This document shows positions 1 to 10,101 of a DNA stretch of 64,000 bases, piece after piece. Location of the stretch: NCBI GenBank assembly GCA_029168955.1, contig JAPDOI010000185.1, forward strand, positions 62,001-126,000, read 5' to 3'. The notes under the pieces were generated by a model. That model did no database searches. It was not told where the DNA came from and saw only the letters and a program-made list of their open reading frames with translations. Positions within the stretch are counted from its first letter, which is position 1. The number at the start of each line of letters is the position of its first letter. This stretch comes from Aplectana chamaeleonis (Eukaryota > Nematoda > Chromadorea > Rhabditida > Cosmocercidae). Both the position numbers and the translations under genes were made by a program.

Positions 1-1
1 C

Positions 2-681
2 CCACACACTTTCACTAAAACTCGGATTGAATCCATCACACAACCACTCTCAAGAGCAGCTCTTAACCAAGAAGATAAGGAATTCCTATTCAAACAAGAC
101 ATCCAGCTATCCATCAACCCTGATATCGAGAATATAGAGCCACATATTCTCTTTGGTTGCGCCGACTTGTTCTCACTCCTCAGCAATGGATTCGGAAGAC
201 AAAGGACACTCCCATCGGGGTTAAGACTAATCCCCTCCAAGCTGGGATACCTCGTATCCGAACAAAACAATACAGCACGAAAAAGAAATGTAAAAATATC
301 AATCAACACGACACATGAAGCGAGCTCAACACAAGTGAATGAAATTCCGGAACAATCGTGGGAAAGATTCTGCGAGTTCGAGAGTTCTGGTATGCATGAA
401 TTCACTGGTCCCACAAAAGAAGAACGCAAACGAATAAATGCTGCAGTGCTCAAGGCTTTCGAGGAAAGTATCGAAAGAAAAAATGATGGATACTACGTAC
501 GCCTTCCTTGGAAAGCAAATTCCGCACATCTTCCTGACAACAGATGCATCGCCTTCCAAAGACTGAAAGCAAACTTATACCATTCCAACAAGACACCATC
601 AGTACTACAACAGTATCATGATACTATTATTCAACAACTAGAAGCAGGAATCATCGAGGAGGTCAAAGAAAGCATGGACAC
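2..681 (+). pseudogene. BEL/Pao polyprotein fragment: protease end and N-terminal RT region
   Basis: The frame is open from base 2 up to the MITE insertion. Residues around ILFGCADLF and LPSGLRLIPSKLGYL resemble the end of the Pao aspartic-protease region, although the catalytic Asp motif itself is not seen. A linker follows. From about base 530 the segment with LPDNRCIAFQRLK and the acidic stretch ending in GIIEEV resembles the entry to the BEL/Pao reverse transcriptase. The apparent stop at 704-706 lies inside the inserted MITE, so the coding sequence really breaks at the target duplication 674-681. There is no natural start here because the fragment is the interior of a polyprotein. Confidence 0.82.
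674..681 (+). repeat. 8-bp target site duplication (left), ATGGACAC
   Basis: ATGGACAC directly precedes the CAGGGATG terminus at 682 and recurs at 1827-1834 directly after the opposite terminus. An 8-bp duplication is typical of hAT superfamily insertion. The RT reading resumes in register with the restored target on the far side. Confidence 0.93.
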
Positions 682-1239
682 CAGGGATGTGCGTAATTAC
701 GACTAACGACTAACGAATTTAACGACTAACGGGCTTTTTGGGGTGTTACGACTAACGCCTAACAAAAATAAAAATATTTTCGTAAGCAATCCCAAAATTC
801 GCGCTCCTACCCAGGGATTACACCAGGATAGACATATTGCGCTGTTGGTTGTTCTAGTTGAATGGTTCAAGAATACCCATAGCTTTCAGTGTTTATTATA
901 TCTACTCACACAGCTTCGCAGTTCTGGAACCCCCATATTAAAATCTCAACCGAACGTTGCGCAAAGTTAGGCGCAGAATTATGCGACTTTGTGTGGGTCG
1001 CGCTACTTTATGGTAGGCTCATTGAACCAGTTCCGGCACTGACCGGCTCCAGCGAAGATTTTTGCAGAGGGCACTATCAGAGGTGATGAGATGGAGCGGT
1101 GCCTGCAGGCCACAACTACAGGAACTGTATCCGATGATTGGATTGTAAAGGGTGCCGTCCTTCGATATTCAGTCATAAATTGGAGATATAGGGTTTCTAT
1201 AAAGTGGTGCTACGACCTCTCAGGGGTAAAATTTCCACT

Positions 1240-1520
1240 GCTAATTTCCGACCTTTCCACATTATGAGAACAAGCTCTAAACCACGTAAGCGCTCGGCTC
1301 GCGACACTGAGCAAGGAACATTTCGTGCAGAGCCGGTGCGATTCTCCGTGTTGTCACTATCGGGTAGATCTCAAATAGCATTGTGTAGTGCAGAATGGCA
1401 AATTTTGCATTGCAAAAAAAATCAGAGTTCAGGATTGTCTCGGTTTTCCATTTTGTTTCTTTTTTAACCGAAAAAAATTACAAAAATCGATAAACGCACA
1501 CTCTCGAGTATAAGGTTTCG
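1240..1520 (+). repeat. Interspersed repeat K, copy 1
   Basis: This stretch is colinear with 26455-26720. Shared landmarks, in order, are a GACACTGAGCAA-like word, a GGTAGATCTC word, a poly-A-rich segment, TTTTCACCGAAAAAA-like sequence and CACACTCTCGAGTA. It lies inside the hAT-like MITE. No coding capacity or known family is recognised. The two copies diverge after the CTCGAGTA word. Confidence 0.6.
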
Positions 1521-1522
1521 TG

Positions 1523-1551
1523 CAGCGATGTCCGAGTGGTTATGGAGATAT
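1523..1551 (+). pseudogene. tRNA-Ser-like 5' fragment
   Basis: GCAGCGATGTCCGAGTGGTT matches the acceptor and D-arm start of nematode tRNA-Ser as I recall it, including the box A core. The similarity fades in the anticodon region, and no matching 3' acceptor strand is present. A weak box-B-like GCAGTTTGAACTAGG lies about 85 bp downstream. It may be a tRNA pseudogene or the head of a tRNA-derived SINE carried inside the MITE. A covariance-model scan was not possible. Confidence 0.4.
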
Positions 1552-1826
1552 TTTTATTTCTGTATATACAGGCTTGCAGTTTGAACTAGGTTCTCTAACA
1601 AGGAATATTTGTATCTTTAATGGTCATGAATGTTTCAAAAAACGTATATCTCTTCATGTCTTCCTTTTTTCAATTCAAAAGGGTTTTTTTCTGCCTCAGT
1701 TGCGCTTGTTTTCAAAGCCTAGATTTTTAGTGACTAACGACTAACGATTAACGACTAACGAGGGTTTTGGCCGGTTGAACGACTAACGACTAACGAATTA
1801 CAAAATTTCTTTTACACACATCCCTG

Positions 1827-2777
1827 ATGGACACTACATCTCCGGAAAGGGAAATCCTGCACTACCTGCCCCACCATGCTGTACTAACGCCACATAAGCA
1901 AACCACCAAACTACGAGTGGTATTTGATGCATCAGCACACATGAAAAACTGCCCATCCCTTAACGACGTCCTCTATCAAGGCCCCGTCATGCTCCCAAAA
2001 TTGTGCGACATCTTACTGCGATTTCGAATCGGGAACACGGCCGTTACAAGTGACGTCGAAAAAGCATTTCTTCAAGTTCGTCTACATTCACAAGACAGGA
2101 ATGCAACACGGTTTTTATGAATACGAAATATCTACCAACCGCTTACTCCAGAAAACAACGTCACCTTCCGATTCACAAGAGTCACTTTTGGCCTAAACTG
2201 TTCACCGTTTCTTTTTGCGGCTACCGTTGCCCTTCATTTGAAGACGCAAGTAGACAGTCCTCTACCGGTCAAAGAAATAGAGGAGAATACCTACGTAGAA
2301 AATGTCATTCTGACAACAAATTCTACTGAAGAAGGACTGCGAATCTACACAGAATCAAAGAAAATCTTCAAAGTACTCAGTATGAACCTACGACAGTTTC
2401 AGACGAACGACACAATTCTGAAAGAACACATACCATCCGAAGACGCAGATCAAAACAAGGAAATCAAAGTACTGGGAATTATGTGGAACGCAAGAAATGA
2501 TGAGCTTGAGCTGTCATGCAAGTACCCTACAAAGAAGATCATCACTAAACGATCAGTGTCGGAACAAGTAGCTGCTATCTACGATACCTTCGGCTGGCTA
2601 ACACCACTCACACTAGCGGGAAAAAGATTCCCGCAAAAACTATGGAAATTAGACTACGAGTGGGATGCAATGCTGTCAACAGAACATCAAAAACAGTGGA
2701 AAGAAATAACCGAAAAATTAGATGGTTTCCACTGCGTGATACCACGGAAAGCTGCTCAGATTGGTACAACATCCTAA
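1827..2777 (+). pseudogene. BEL/Pao reverse transcriptase fragment
   Basis: One reading frame (frame 3 of the window), interrupted by TGA at 2118-2120. Recognisable RT landmarks are TKLRVVFDASA, DVEKAFLQVRL (motif A, catalytic Asp present), FRFTRVTFGLNCSPF (motif B) and YVENVI where the family usually has Y-V-D-D or Y-V-D-N. The motif C Asp is therefore replaced by Glu. The thumb/connection region follows, with SVSEQVAAIYDTFGW and LTLAGKRFPQKLW. The frame closes at TAA 2775-2777 just before the RNase H SDAS motif. Loss of activity is near certain. Confidence 0.85.
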
Positions 2778-3483
2778 CTATTACTGTTCTCAGACGCCAG
2801 TGAAGGCGCTGTGGCTGCATGTGCTTATCTGATCTCCAACAACAGAGCCAACTTGCTCATGGGTAAATCGAAATTACCTCCTACCATAGAGAACTCAACA
2901 ATTCCGAAACTAGACCTTAACGCCCTGACAATGGCATTTCGGCTTGCACACATGATCTTCACAGCCATACAACACCACACAATCATCTCTCACGTAGTCA
3001 TTCTTTCTGACTCGGTAATTGCACTACAGCGGATTGCATCAGATCCAGTGGAAGAATCAGTAGTACTGGTAAAAAAATCGAGTGCGAGAAACACAGAAAA
3101 TTGTAGCAGATCTTGCAACATCAGTCCCATTTGGATACATAAACACATCTCTCAATCCAGCAGGCACCGCTACAAGAGGAGTCAAAAAGAACAACTTCAA
3201 GAACCACATATGATGGACAGGACCAGACTTCATACGTAGCCCTATGGAGGAATGGCCAAAAGAATGTAAACTGTTCACTCCGTCTCCTGAACCAAAAGAA
3301 TACGAAGTCTGTGTCTTCACAACAAGATCCGGCAACACTCCATCCGAATTACTTGACTGGACACGGCACAATGAACTGCTAACAGCTCAAAGGATTGTGG
3401 CATATGTTCTAGGTTTTATCAAGGCGTTAGTATCACGGATGAGAAACAACGTACGGAAACGCATCGAAGACACATTGCCTTAA
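2778..3483 (+). pseudogene. BEL/Pao RNase H and connection fragment
   Basis: It begins with FSDASEGAVAACAYL, containing the first RNase H Asp, then IPKLDLNAL (the family's conserved P-x-L-E/D-L region), and VILSDSVIALQRI, with a further Asp. The frame shifts by one near 3070 in an A-run after VLVKK. Coding resemblance then continues in the next frame through VPFGYINTSLNPA. TGA at 3211-3213 replaces one residue of a Trp-Trp pair before TGPDF, and TAA occurs at 3481-3483. At least three lesions are present. Confidence 0.8.
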
Positions 3484-4698
3484 ATAAAAGCCATGAAGTT
3501 ACTCCCGTTTATAACGGCCAATGAATACGAACTGGCACTACGCGTTTTAATCTGAAATCATCAAGCAGTCCACTTCCCATTGATCGTACAAAGGAGTCTG
3601 AACCAACTCAAACTCAGAAAAGATGAAAATAATATTCTGCGATGTCAGGGACGCCTGGGAAACTCTGCTCTTCCTTACAACACCAGATACCCTTTCCTGA
3701 TCGCCTCCAAATCCCACCTAGCTAAGGTCATTGTAAAGCATGCACATTCTATTTTTCACTGTGGAACAGCACACACGATGGCAAACGTGAGGCAGGAATT
3801 CTGGATTTCAAAGCTCAGGCAAATGGTTCGAAACGTCATCACAAACTGCGTGCCGTGTCAGAAGATGAATAATCTTCCATTCAAGTACCCATATATGGAT
3901 GGCTTACCAGACCGTCGTGTAAGGAAAACGCGACCATTTGAACACATCGGTATAGACTACTTTGGAGTACTCACGGCAAAACGCAACAACGAAATAGTAA
4001 AAACATACGGAATCATACTGACATGCACAACTACACGGCTGGTCCACCTTGAAATTGTACCGGACATGACTACACATCACCTGCTACTCGCACTACGCAG
4101 ATACTTTGCGAGAAGAGGAGTTCCGGCTACGATTACTTCGGATAATGCACCAAATTTCATACTCGCAGACCAAATTCTCCAAGATACAGTGCTTCCATTA
4201 ACCCAAGACGTCGCATTTGCACAATTCATAGCTACAAAGGGAATTGAATGGAAGACAATCACACCTTTCGCTCCATGGCAAGGAGCTTTCTACGAAAGAT
4301 TGATCAAGACCATCAAGCACAGCCTTTACAAAGCGACACAACGAGTTATTCTATCGGAGAAGGACTTAGAAACTCATTTAGTTGAAGTCGAAGGCACACT
4401 GAACAACAGACCGCTCACTTATCAAGAAGAAAAGTGGGAAGAAACACCAGCACTGAAACCAATCGACTTTATCCAACGCGACATTCTCCTCAAATTTCCG
4501 TTGGAAACCGCCGAAAATGACGACAGTGATGAGGAATACCTTCCCCCACAAGAAAGAGCATTGTTTCGAACTCGTAAACAAAACGAAGACGCCTTGAAAG
4601 CAAGCCATCAACTCACTGAGAAATTTTGGAAAATCTGGACGGAGCAGTACTTGACAAGTCTACGAGTCTCGCAAACTCCAGATGGACAACAAGCGTAG
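3484..4698 (+). pseudogene. BEL/Pao integrase: zinc-binding segment and DDE core
   Basis: The longest intact piece, open from 3556 to 4698; TGA at 3553-3555 lies just upstream in the same frame. A His/Cys zinc-binding segment runs from KHAHSIFHCGTAHT to CVPCQK. The integrase core follows, with the catalytic triad visible as HIGIDYFGVL (Asp), TSDNAPNF (Asp) and FAPWQGAFYERLIKTIK (Glu). Downstream, LNNRPLTY and the DFIQRD region match the usual C-terminal part of Pao integrases. It would normally act in the nucleus to join LTR cDNA ends to host DNA. It has no start of its own and is cut from its polyprotein, so it is unlikely to be functional. Confidence 0.87.
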
Positions 4699-5192
4699 TA
4701 CTAACAAATATCCAGTAGTTGTCACAGTTGTCCTAGTAATGGAAGCTGTGTTGCCCCATAATGCGTGGAAAATGGGAAGGATCATCAAATTACACAACTC
4801 AAGCAACGGTGTTATAAGAGAAGCAGAATTGAAGCTTAAACGGAAGAACAATACGTCGACCTGTAAACTTATTCATACCACTAGAACTGGAAGAAATCGA
4901 CAAACACGAAATACTCAAACAAAACGAAACGCGAAGTCTATCTCCACAAACAGAAATCCCTCGTGAAGAAATTGAAGAACAAGCGGAAACAAGATACGAC
5001 CTTCGTCCTCGAACACGTGGAACTGGAAAGGATCAACCAGTATTCAATTTCGGAACAATTACAATAATCGAAAACGATACTCACGAAAAGTCAATCACAA
5101 TCAATAAGGAGAACAACACGTTTTCCCCAGGGGAGGAGACGATTATAATTTGCCACCGGCACAAAATTCTCACTCAGGAATCATCTTGTTAA
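4699..5192 (+). pseudogene. BEL/Pao polyprotein C-terminal tail (DUF5641-like)
   Basis: After a frame change near 4690, the segment LPHNAWKMGRIIKLHNSSNG followed by IREAELKL resembles the small domain that follows integrase in Pao polyproteins (called DUF5641 in domain databases, from memory). A second frame change near 4850 leads into a charged tail with ETRYDLRPRTRG, ending at TAA 5190-5192. The last 50 bases overlap the shared terminus at 5141-5173. Confidence 0.65.
5141..5173 (+). repeat. Terminus shared with module L' (BEL end or LTR start)
   Basis: GATTATAATTTGCCACCGGC and the following 13 bases match the left terminus of L' at 40562-40594 at about 29 of 33 positions by hand count. The match sits directly after a purine-rich GGGGAGGAGAC, where a 3' LTR would be expected to begin. 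It may be the start of the BEL LTR or the end of an L'-type insertion. Resemblance to module L continues weakly beyond it (CTCAGGAATCATCTT against CTCAGGAATGATGTT). Confidence 0.6.
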
Positions 5193-6737
5193 AGTTGCGC
5201 TCTGGCCTATTGAGGCAAGTTAAAACCTGTTTTACTGGTACTATGTTAGGACGCGTATGAACATGGAGACATGTTTAGACAAAGGTATTAACAATGTTGC
5301 TCGTATAAAGGGCTCCTCATCTCATCGTGTGCCCCAGTCGGCTCTTCGGAGCCGGACCGGGAAGGTGGCCTCAGTCACTTCCCAGAAGATCCACCGGATA
5401 ACGCAGGAATATTTTTGTCGCCGAGAGGATATCCCCACGGCTCGGGGGGGGGTGGTACCCAAGTATGGGCCCATCTCCCCACGGTTTGCAGTGGGGTGGA
5501 CCCCACTGCAAACAGTGGTGGTGGGGTCACCTCCTTCTCCCGTCAGGATCACAACAGGGATGATCCTTGTGGGATGTCCACCAGCTCAGGCAATTCGGTA
5601 TCAGCAAGCGGCTAGCAGGACAGGTGCAAGGGTTAAGTCATTCCCTTGTTGGTGAAGAAGGGGCGTTCCCTGGGCGTTCACAGGCCCCTTGCATGGGCCT
5701 TCAAGGGAGGTGAAAAATTCAAAAAGCATCGAGTCGTAGATTTTAGCAAGGGGGCTATGTTCCTAATACAAGGGGCCTGCAAAGTCTCGCAATTTTTCGC
5801 AAGCGAGTCATCCTCGGAGAGCAAGGGGCGCCGAAAAAGCTGTCGTTTTTTAGCAAGGGGTGACATCATTGCTCTCTCCCATTGCAAGGGAGTATATATT
5901 CCGTTACGCTTTCCTGCTGCTCTCGATTTTCACCTTCTCCTGCCTTCCTGCTGCTTTTTCCTTCTCCCTTGCTGGTGTTACATATTTGTTTAGCCCACAA
6001 AGGGGGCTTTTCTCGTGTTCCCGGTCACTAGGTGGGGTCATACCATATGACCACAGCTTTTTATTGGCCCACGATGGCGCATCCTATATCTTCAGCCTTA
6101 TGCAGACAAACGAACCGTGCGCATTGCTAATTTTTCATTCAATATAATGAGACAAAGCACGAGAAACAATATTATGACGGAAACAAGGAACCTACCGATT
6201 AACACATTGATCACAGGGTGTTGTAATGAAAATAGGGACACGGTAGTCTGAGTGGTACACATATTTGGACTCAAATATTTATATTTCGGCTCTTAAATGT
6301 TTCTCTTCCCCTCATCTAATTGATACCTGTATTCTACATCTGTATATTCAACGAACCTAAGATTTCTAACCTCTATATTGAACTGATACTCGAACATATT
6401 TCTTCTATCTACTTCTACTCGAAATCTGTGCAGCAGAATCATCGTGCAGCCATGTAAATAACATACCCCTAATAACAAAAGTTATATACTACTACTACGA
6501 AAAAGAACAAATGAAAAAGTCACACAAGCGCAAGGGATGAGCAACGTCAGAAGTGATGAGATAACAACAACATCTACAAGAACGAAAGCATGGACAAGCA
6601 CCATTGGAGCAAAAATGAAACCTGTAATCTAAATTCAATTTTGCAAGATTGATCCTGATTTTCGAGAATTTACGTCCAATCCCAATACTTAGTATTTCAA
6701 ACCAATGACACGCAATATTTCCCGCCATGAATACAAA
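5193..6737. other. Unassigned 1.5 kb, no gene seen
   Basis: I see no recognisable coding, RNA or transposon feature here apart from one hairpin. The first part is GC-richer, with repeated short words of the type GCAAGGGG between about 5690 and 5900. The second part is AT-rich. Short ORFs exist, but none resembles a protein I know. Confidence 0.5.
5484..5513. repeat. 13-bp perfect-stem hairpin
   Basis: GTTTGCAGTGGGG pairs with CCCCACTGCAAAC around a TGGA loop. All 13 base pairs are intact. No run of T follows, and the role is unknown. Confidence 0.7.
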
Positions 6738-7115
6738 ATGAGGCTTTAACACTATTTGATTTTTCAAAATGGTTGCACAACACAGGTTGTGGCTGCAAAA
6801 CTTGCATTAAAGTTTTAAGTGTCTCAAAAGTTTTTCAAATTGAAATTCCGGAAGTTAGAAACTTCCTTTCAGGTTAGCTTTCGGCTTTTAGAGCCTTCTT
6901 CAGACCTTCACTTCTGCCGAGAATGGGCCAGAAATCACGATCGGCTGATGTTGGATCGAAGTGAAGGTCTGAAGAAGGCTCTAAGAGCCGAAAGCTAACC
7001 TGGAAGGAAGTTTCGAACTTTCGGGAGTTCACATTGGGAAACGTTTGACGTTTGAAACTTTAATGAAAGTTTTGCAGCCTCAACCTGTGTTGTGTAACCA
7101 TTGTGAACGATTATG
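6738..7115. mobile_element. Fold-back element I (long inverted repeat)
   Basis: Two arms of about 165-180 bp are inverted around a roughly 40-bp centre. The outer parts share the GGTTGCACAACACAGG type word and its complement. The inner parts (about 6871-6920 and 6958-7005) contain AGCTTTCGGCTYTTAGAGCC and its complement, almost perfectly. There is no ORF. It looks like a fold-back MITE; no clear target duplication was found. Confidence 0.8.
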
Positions 7116-7700
7116 AGGCTCAGGAATAGCACGATTCTTCCACTAATTGATTTGCCATTTATGATATTAAGGGTGGTGGTCGTAATGTGTTCCAACCGCG
7201 AAAGAGACGGGGAAACGGAGGATGAGCGGCGCGCGTGATCGGACGAGTGGGAAAAGATCGACGCACGTGATTGGACGAGCGGGGGTAGAGTGACGCTTGC
7301 GATTAGACGGAACACGAAGTTTCCTCGCCACCACCCACATTTTGCATATTGGGGCTGTATATAATATGTATCAAAGTGGTTGCTACTCCAATTCTTCCAT
7401 TGTGCTTTCTCAAAAACAACCGCTCGACTTTTATGATAAAGCTATCATAGCAGTGGCGCGACTTCCTCCCAACCAGAGATTGACGATATACAAGTCTGTT
7501 GGTACCTACTCGTTGGTGTATCTGCTTCTCCAACACCCACTCGACGCTTCAGTATACACTGGGAACGTTCGGGCTATACAGCGTGCACAGCTTTATGCAT
7601 ATGTTATACCACACATTGCAGAAAGGTGCTGCCGTCCGACACACTAATGCGACTTTTCCATGACACCTGAGGCTTTGTACCTAGGGAGTTCACGGATTCT
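7116..7700. other. Unassigned, no supported gene
   Basis: A 116-codon open frame at 7297-7647 has no similarity I recognise and no motif. Its position directly upstream of the RTE remnant suggests it may be transposon leader sequence or chance. Confidence 0.35.
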
Positions 7701-7704
7701 TTGA

Positions 7705-8620
7705 CCACAAGCCACAAATTCGCATTCTCAGCTGTCGATGGCTCTCGAGTGATATCCAACAAACTGCGCTATCCAGACTTCTGAGCTATACCCATGCACC
7801 GTTTGCTGATTGGCAGGAGACCCGCCTCAGGGATAGACCCGTCATCAACGTCGGAGAGTACGCCATCTACTGCGGTAACGCTGATGATAGGAGAAAGGGA
7901 GGCTGTACGATAGCTGTAAGGAAGGACTACAATGGTATGATCGAGGAATTCGGCTCAACGTCGTGTAGGAATGCATTTGTGCGACTGCGGGATCACAGAG
8001 GATTCAATCTGTGAATAGTGAGTGCTCATGCGCCCACCGAAACCGCCGAAGACAATTCCAAGGATGCCTTCTACGAGGAACTCAATACGTTGCTAGCCAG
8101 GATACCTTGTAAACATGCTGTTGTCGTGTGGATTGACGCAAATGCGAAGATGGGACTCGATCAGGAATCCGAAGTACTAGGTAAATGGTTCTACCCAGTG
8201 GAGCAAACATCGGACAATGGCTACCGCCTTCTCGACTTGTGTGAAGACAGTGGTCTGATTATTGCATCGACATTCAAGAGGAATCATCGCCGCCATCAGC
8301 TTACGTGGCAGGGGCCCACCCAGCTATCTCTGGAAGAGCAGCGGAAGCGGAAAATGACAGCTTTGAAGCTAGAGCTCGACTATTTTCTGACTAGGAATAT
8401 TCCAGTGTCAGACATTCAGAAACCTAGAGATGTGTGGGATGTCATATTCGATTCGGATCACCGTCCTGTTCTATTGAACTCTACTGCGAGTAATTATAAG
8501 AGGAAGTAAGTGAAAAAGTCTCTCCAGAGGATTTTCATGACAAGTTTCGGGGATGAAGGATGCAGAAGGAAATTCCGACAACGCGTCTCTAATCACATCG
8601 GGATACGGAAAAAGAAGGCT
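7705..8620 (+). pseudogene. RTE-clade LINE endonuclease (EEP fold) remnant
   Basis: This is an apurinic-like endonuclease domain of a non-LTR retrotransposon. It begins near QIRILS and contains WQETRL (metal-binding Glu), GGCTIAVRK, the strand leading to SAHAPTE, VVWIDANAKMG (D-x-N), LDYFLTRN and SDHRPVLL (catalytic Asp-His). In the intact protein it nicks the target DNA for target-primed reverse transcription. TGA at 8012-8014 interrupts it directly before IVSAHAPTE, where related elements have Trp as I recall. A linker with CRRKFRQRVSNHIGI follows to about 8620. The reverse transcriptase is absent, replaced by MITE sequence. Confidence 0.85.
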
Positions 8621-8624
8621 TTGC

Positions 8625-8695
8625 GTGTACGATTTCAGAGACATATTTGGAATCAGCACTGGACCGTTTTCAATATAGGCAGAAAAAACGATTCT
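8625..8695 (+). repeat. Fragment of MITE family F (right end)
   Basis: Matches 9208-9290 of element F1 (GTACGATTYCARARACATCA-type sequence followed by GGACCGTTTTCAA and GGCAGAAAAA). Only the inner right part is present; the TIR is lost. It abuts the RTE fragment. Confidence 0.7.
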
Positions 8696-8805
8696 CAGGT
8701 TGGACTGCGCCTTCGAGTGAAGAGAGAGGCTGAGAATGAAGGGAAGAACGGGGTTTTTGATCGGGAATTATTCCTTATCCTGCCATTGTTGAGCTCAGGA
8801 GATCG

Positions 8806-9300
8806 TTTAAAGGCAGTGTCCACGATAAAAACCATGTCGGATTTTTTGGTGGAGATCGGCAGCTACGGGGCCTAGCGCAAACATAACGTTGAAAAAACTA
8901 AGAAAAATGAGCTCGGAACGGTCCCCTACGGCCCCAAAGGTGGACACCCGTCAACTCTTCACACCCGAGTGAACTTTCCACGCCCACCGACGTGAACAAA
9001 TGAATGCTTGAGATTGTGAGATGAGCGATGGTTTCCGATCAATAGCCCCGTTCTTCCCTTCATTCTGAACCTCTCTCTCTTTACTCAGGTCAGCTCGCAT
9101 ACATCAGCTGCAAAGACGGAAGTTACAAGCCTCGGACAACTCGACTACCATGCTTTCCCAGCTCAATTTTCGAGGGACCATAACTCCGTTTCTAGAAGGT
9201 TTTGTACGATTCCAAAAACATCATTGGAATCAGCATGGGACCGTTTTCAAGATAGGCGGGAAAGCAGAAAAACGATTCTTATCATAAACACTGCCTTTAA
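8806..9300 (+). mobile_element. TTAA-flanked MITE, family F, copy 1
   Basis: An element of about 490 bp bounded by TTAA and AGGCAGTGTCCACGAT-type inverted termini (right end ATCATAAACACTGCCT then TTAA). It is colinear with 27845-28337 and, shortened and inverted, with 16893-17258. There is no ORF. TTAA duplication is the hallmark of the piggyBac superfamily, but the terminus is not the usual piggyBac one, so the superfamily call is tentative. Confidence 0.78.
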
Positions 9301-9855
9301 AGGCAGTGGTCGCGATAAAATATGCTTGTCTTCTTTTCCTCTCTAAACCCTTTTCTGGGCTTAGAGTAGTAGGACCAATTATAAAAAATCCCGAAAAAAC
9401 CGCTGCTTTGGGCCAAGCTCGAAGCCTGTTTTTCTTGTCTTTTCATGGTGGACGAGCCCACTCAACATCATCGGCAGCGATGATCTCTGATATCAAGAAC
9501 ATCAGCTGGCTTGAAATTGAACTTCAATCAATGAACATTATCCTTTGGACTCATCTAGTAAAAAAACATTGACTGAAGTGCTTTCTTTTTTTGGTCAAAT
9601 CTTTTCATTGCGTGAATTTGAATTTATTTCGTGCTCCGAATGTCGATGATTTTTGACTGCTCGGCATGGGACTACGATCTTTTTTTTTGCTGCGCTGTGC
9701 ACGTGTGCACGAAATGGCATCTTTGGGCTCTAGAAACTTTAATTCTAGCTCGTTTTTCAACGCGCTACCTTCATAGTTTTTCAGCTGTTTTCTATCTAAG
9801 CTGATTTTAAGTTTTTTAGATAACGTTTTTCATCGCGACCACTGCCTTTAAGGAG
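9297..9855 (+). mobile_element. TTAA-type MITE, family N, copy 1
   Basis: It has a perfect 17-bp inverted terminus, AAGGCAGTGGTCGCGAT, with its complement at the right end. Its left TTTAAA is shared with the right end of F1, so the two elements are fused head to tail. The right junction reads TTTAAG. The interior is unlike F and is related, inverted, to 25123-25660. The 88-codon ORF within is not recognised. Confidence 0.78.
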
Positions 9856-10101
9856 AGATGTCTCTGAGCTCGAACTGTGCCTTTACGAAGAATTTGCGGC
9901 CAGAAATGTTACATACCTAAATGGATAAAAATAAGGGTAATAATAATTATTAAACAAATTAATTAATCAAATAAATAGGATGGTCTGGGTAAAAAGTGCA
10001 ATAAAAAATAAACTCAAAATGCTAAGCTATCGCCAAATCAGCAGGATACGGAAGAAAATTGATCACAGAAGAAAAACAAACATGGACAACAACTAGGAAC
10101 C

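Larger units (their letters stand above)
682..1826. mobile_element. hAT-like MITE inserted in the BEL RT region
   Basis: A 1,145-bp insertion with terminal inverted repeats CAGGGATGTGCGTAA and its near-perfect complement (one mismatch). It is flanked by the 8-bp duplication ATGGACAC. Inside each terminus is a roughly 60-70-bp cluster of the word CGACTAACG (about 699-763 and 1731-1798). The word runs in the same orientation at both ends, so these clusters are direct, not inverted. There is no transposase ORF. The interior holds repeat K (1240-1520) and a tRNA-Ser-like fragment. This is a non-autonomous element by structure, and the superfamily is assigned from TSD length and terminus. Confidence 0.9.
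1..5192 (+). mobile_element. BEL/Pao LTR retrotransposon, left-truncated and decayed
   Basis: This is the pol half of a BEL/Pao element. It enters from the window edge and runs through the protease end, reverse transcriptase, RNase H, a zinc-binding segment, the integrase core and a C-terminal tail. The domain order and the residues listed in the sub-entries support the family. Gag, the first part of the protease and the 5' LTR lie outside the window. In-frame stops occur at 2118 (TGA), 2775 (TAA), 3211 (TGA), 3481 (TAA) and 3553 (TGA). Reading-frame shifts occur near 3070, 4690 and 4850, and a hAT MITE occupies 682-1826. The copy cannot make a full polyprotein. A purine-rich tract lies at about 5129-5139. 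No 3' LTR could be delimited, but a terminus shared with a satellite-flanking module begins at 5141. Confidence 0.88.

Noticed and set aside
6241..6300. tRNA-like fold near GTCTGAGTGGTACAC
   Set aside because: A D-arm-like word and a small anticodon-like stem are present, but no acceptor stem or T-arm could be matched.
7297..7647. 116-codon ORF as a separate protein
   Set aside because: No recognisable domain, and it lies beside a broken RTE element. Not enough support for a gene.
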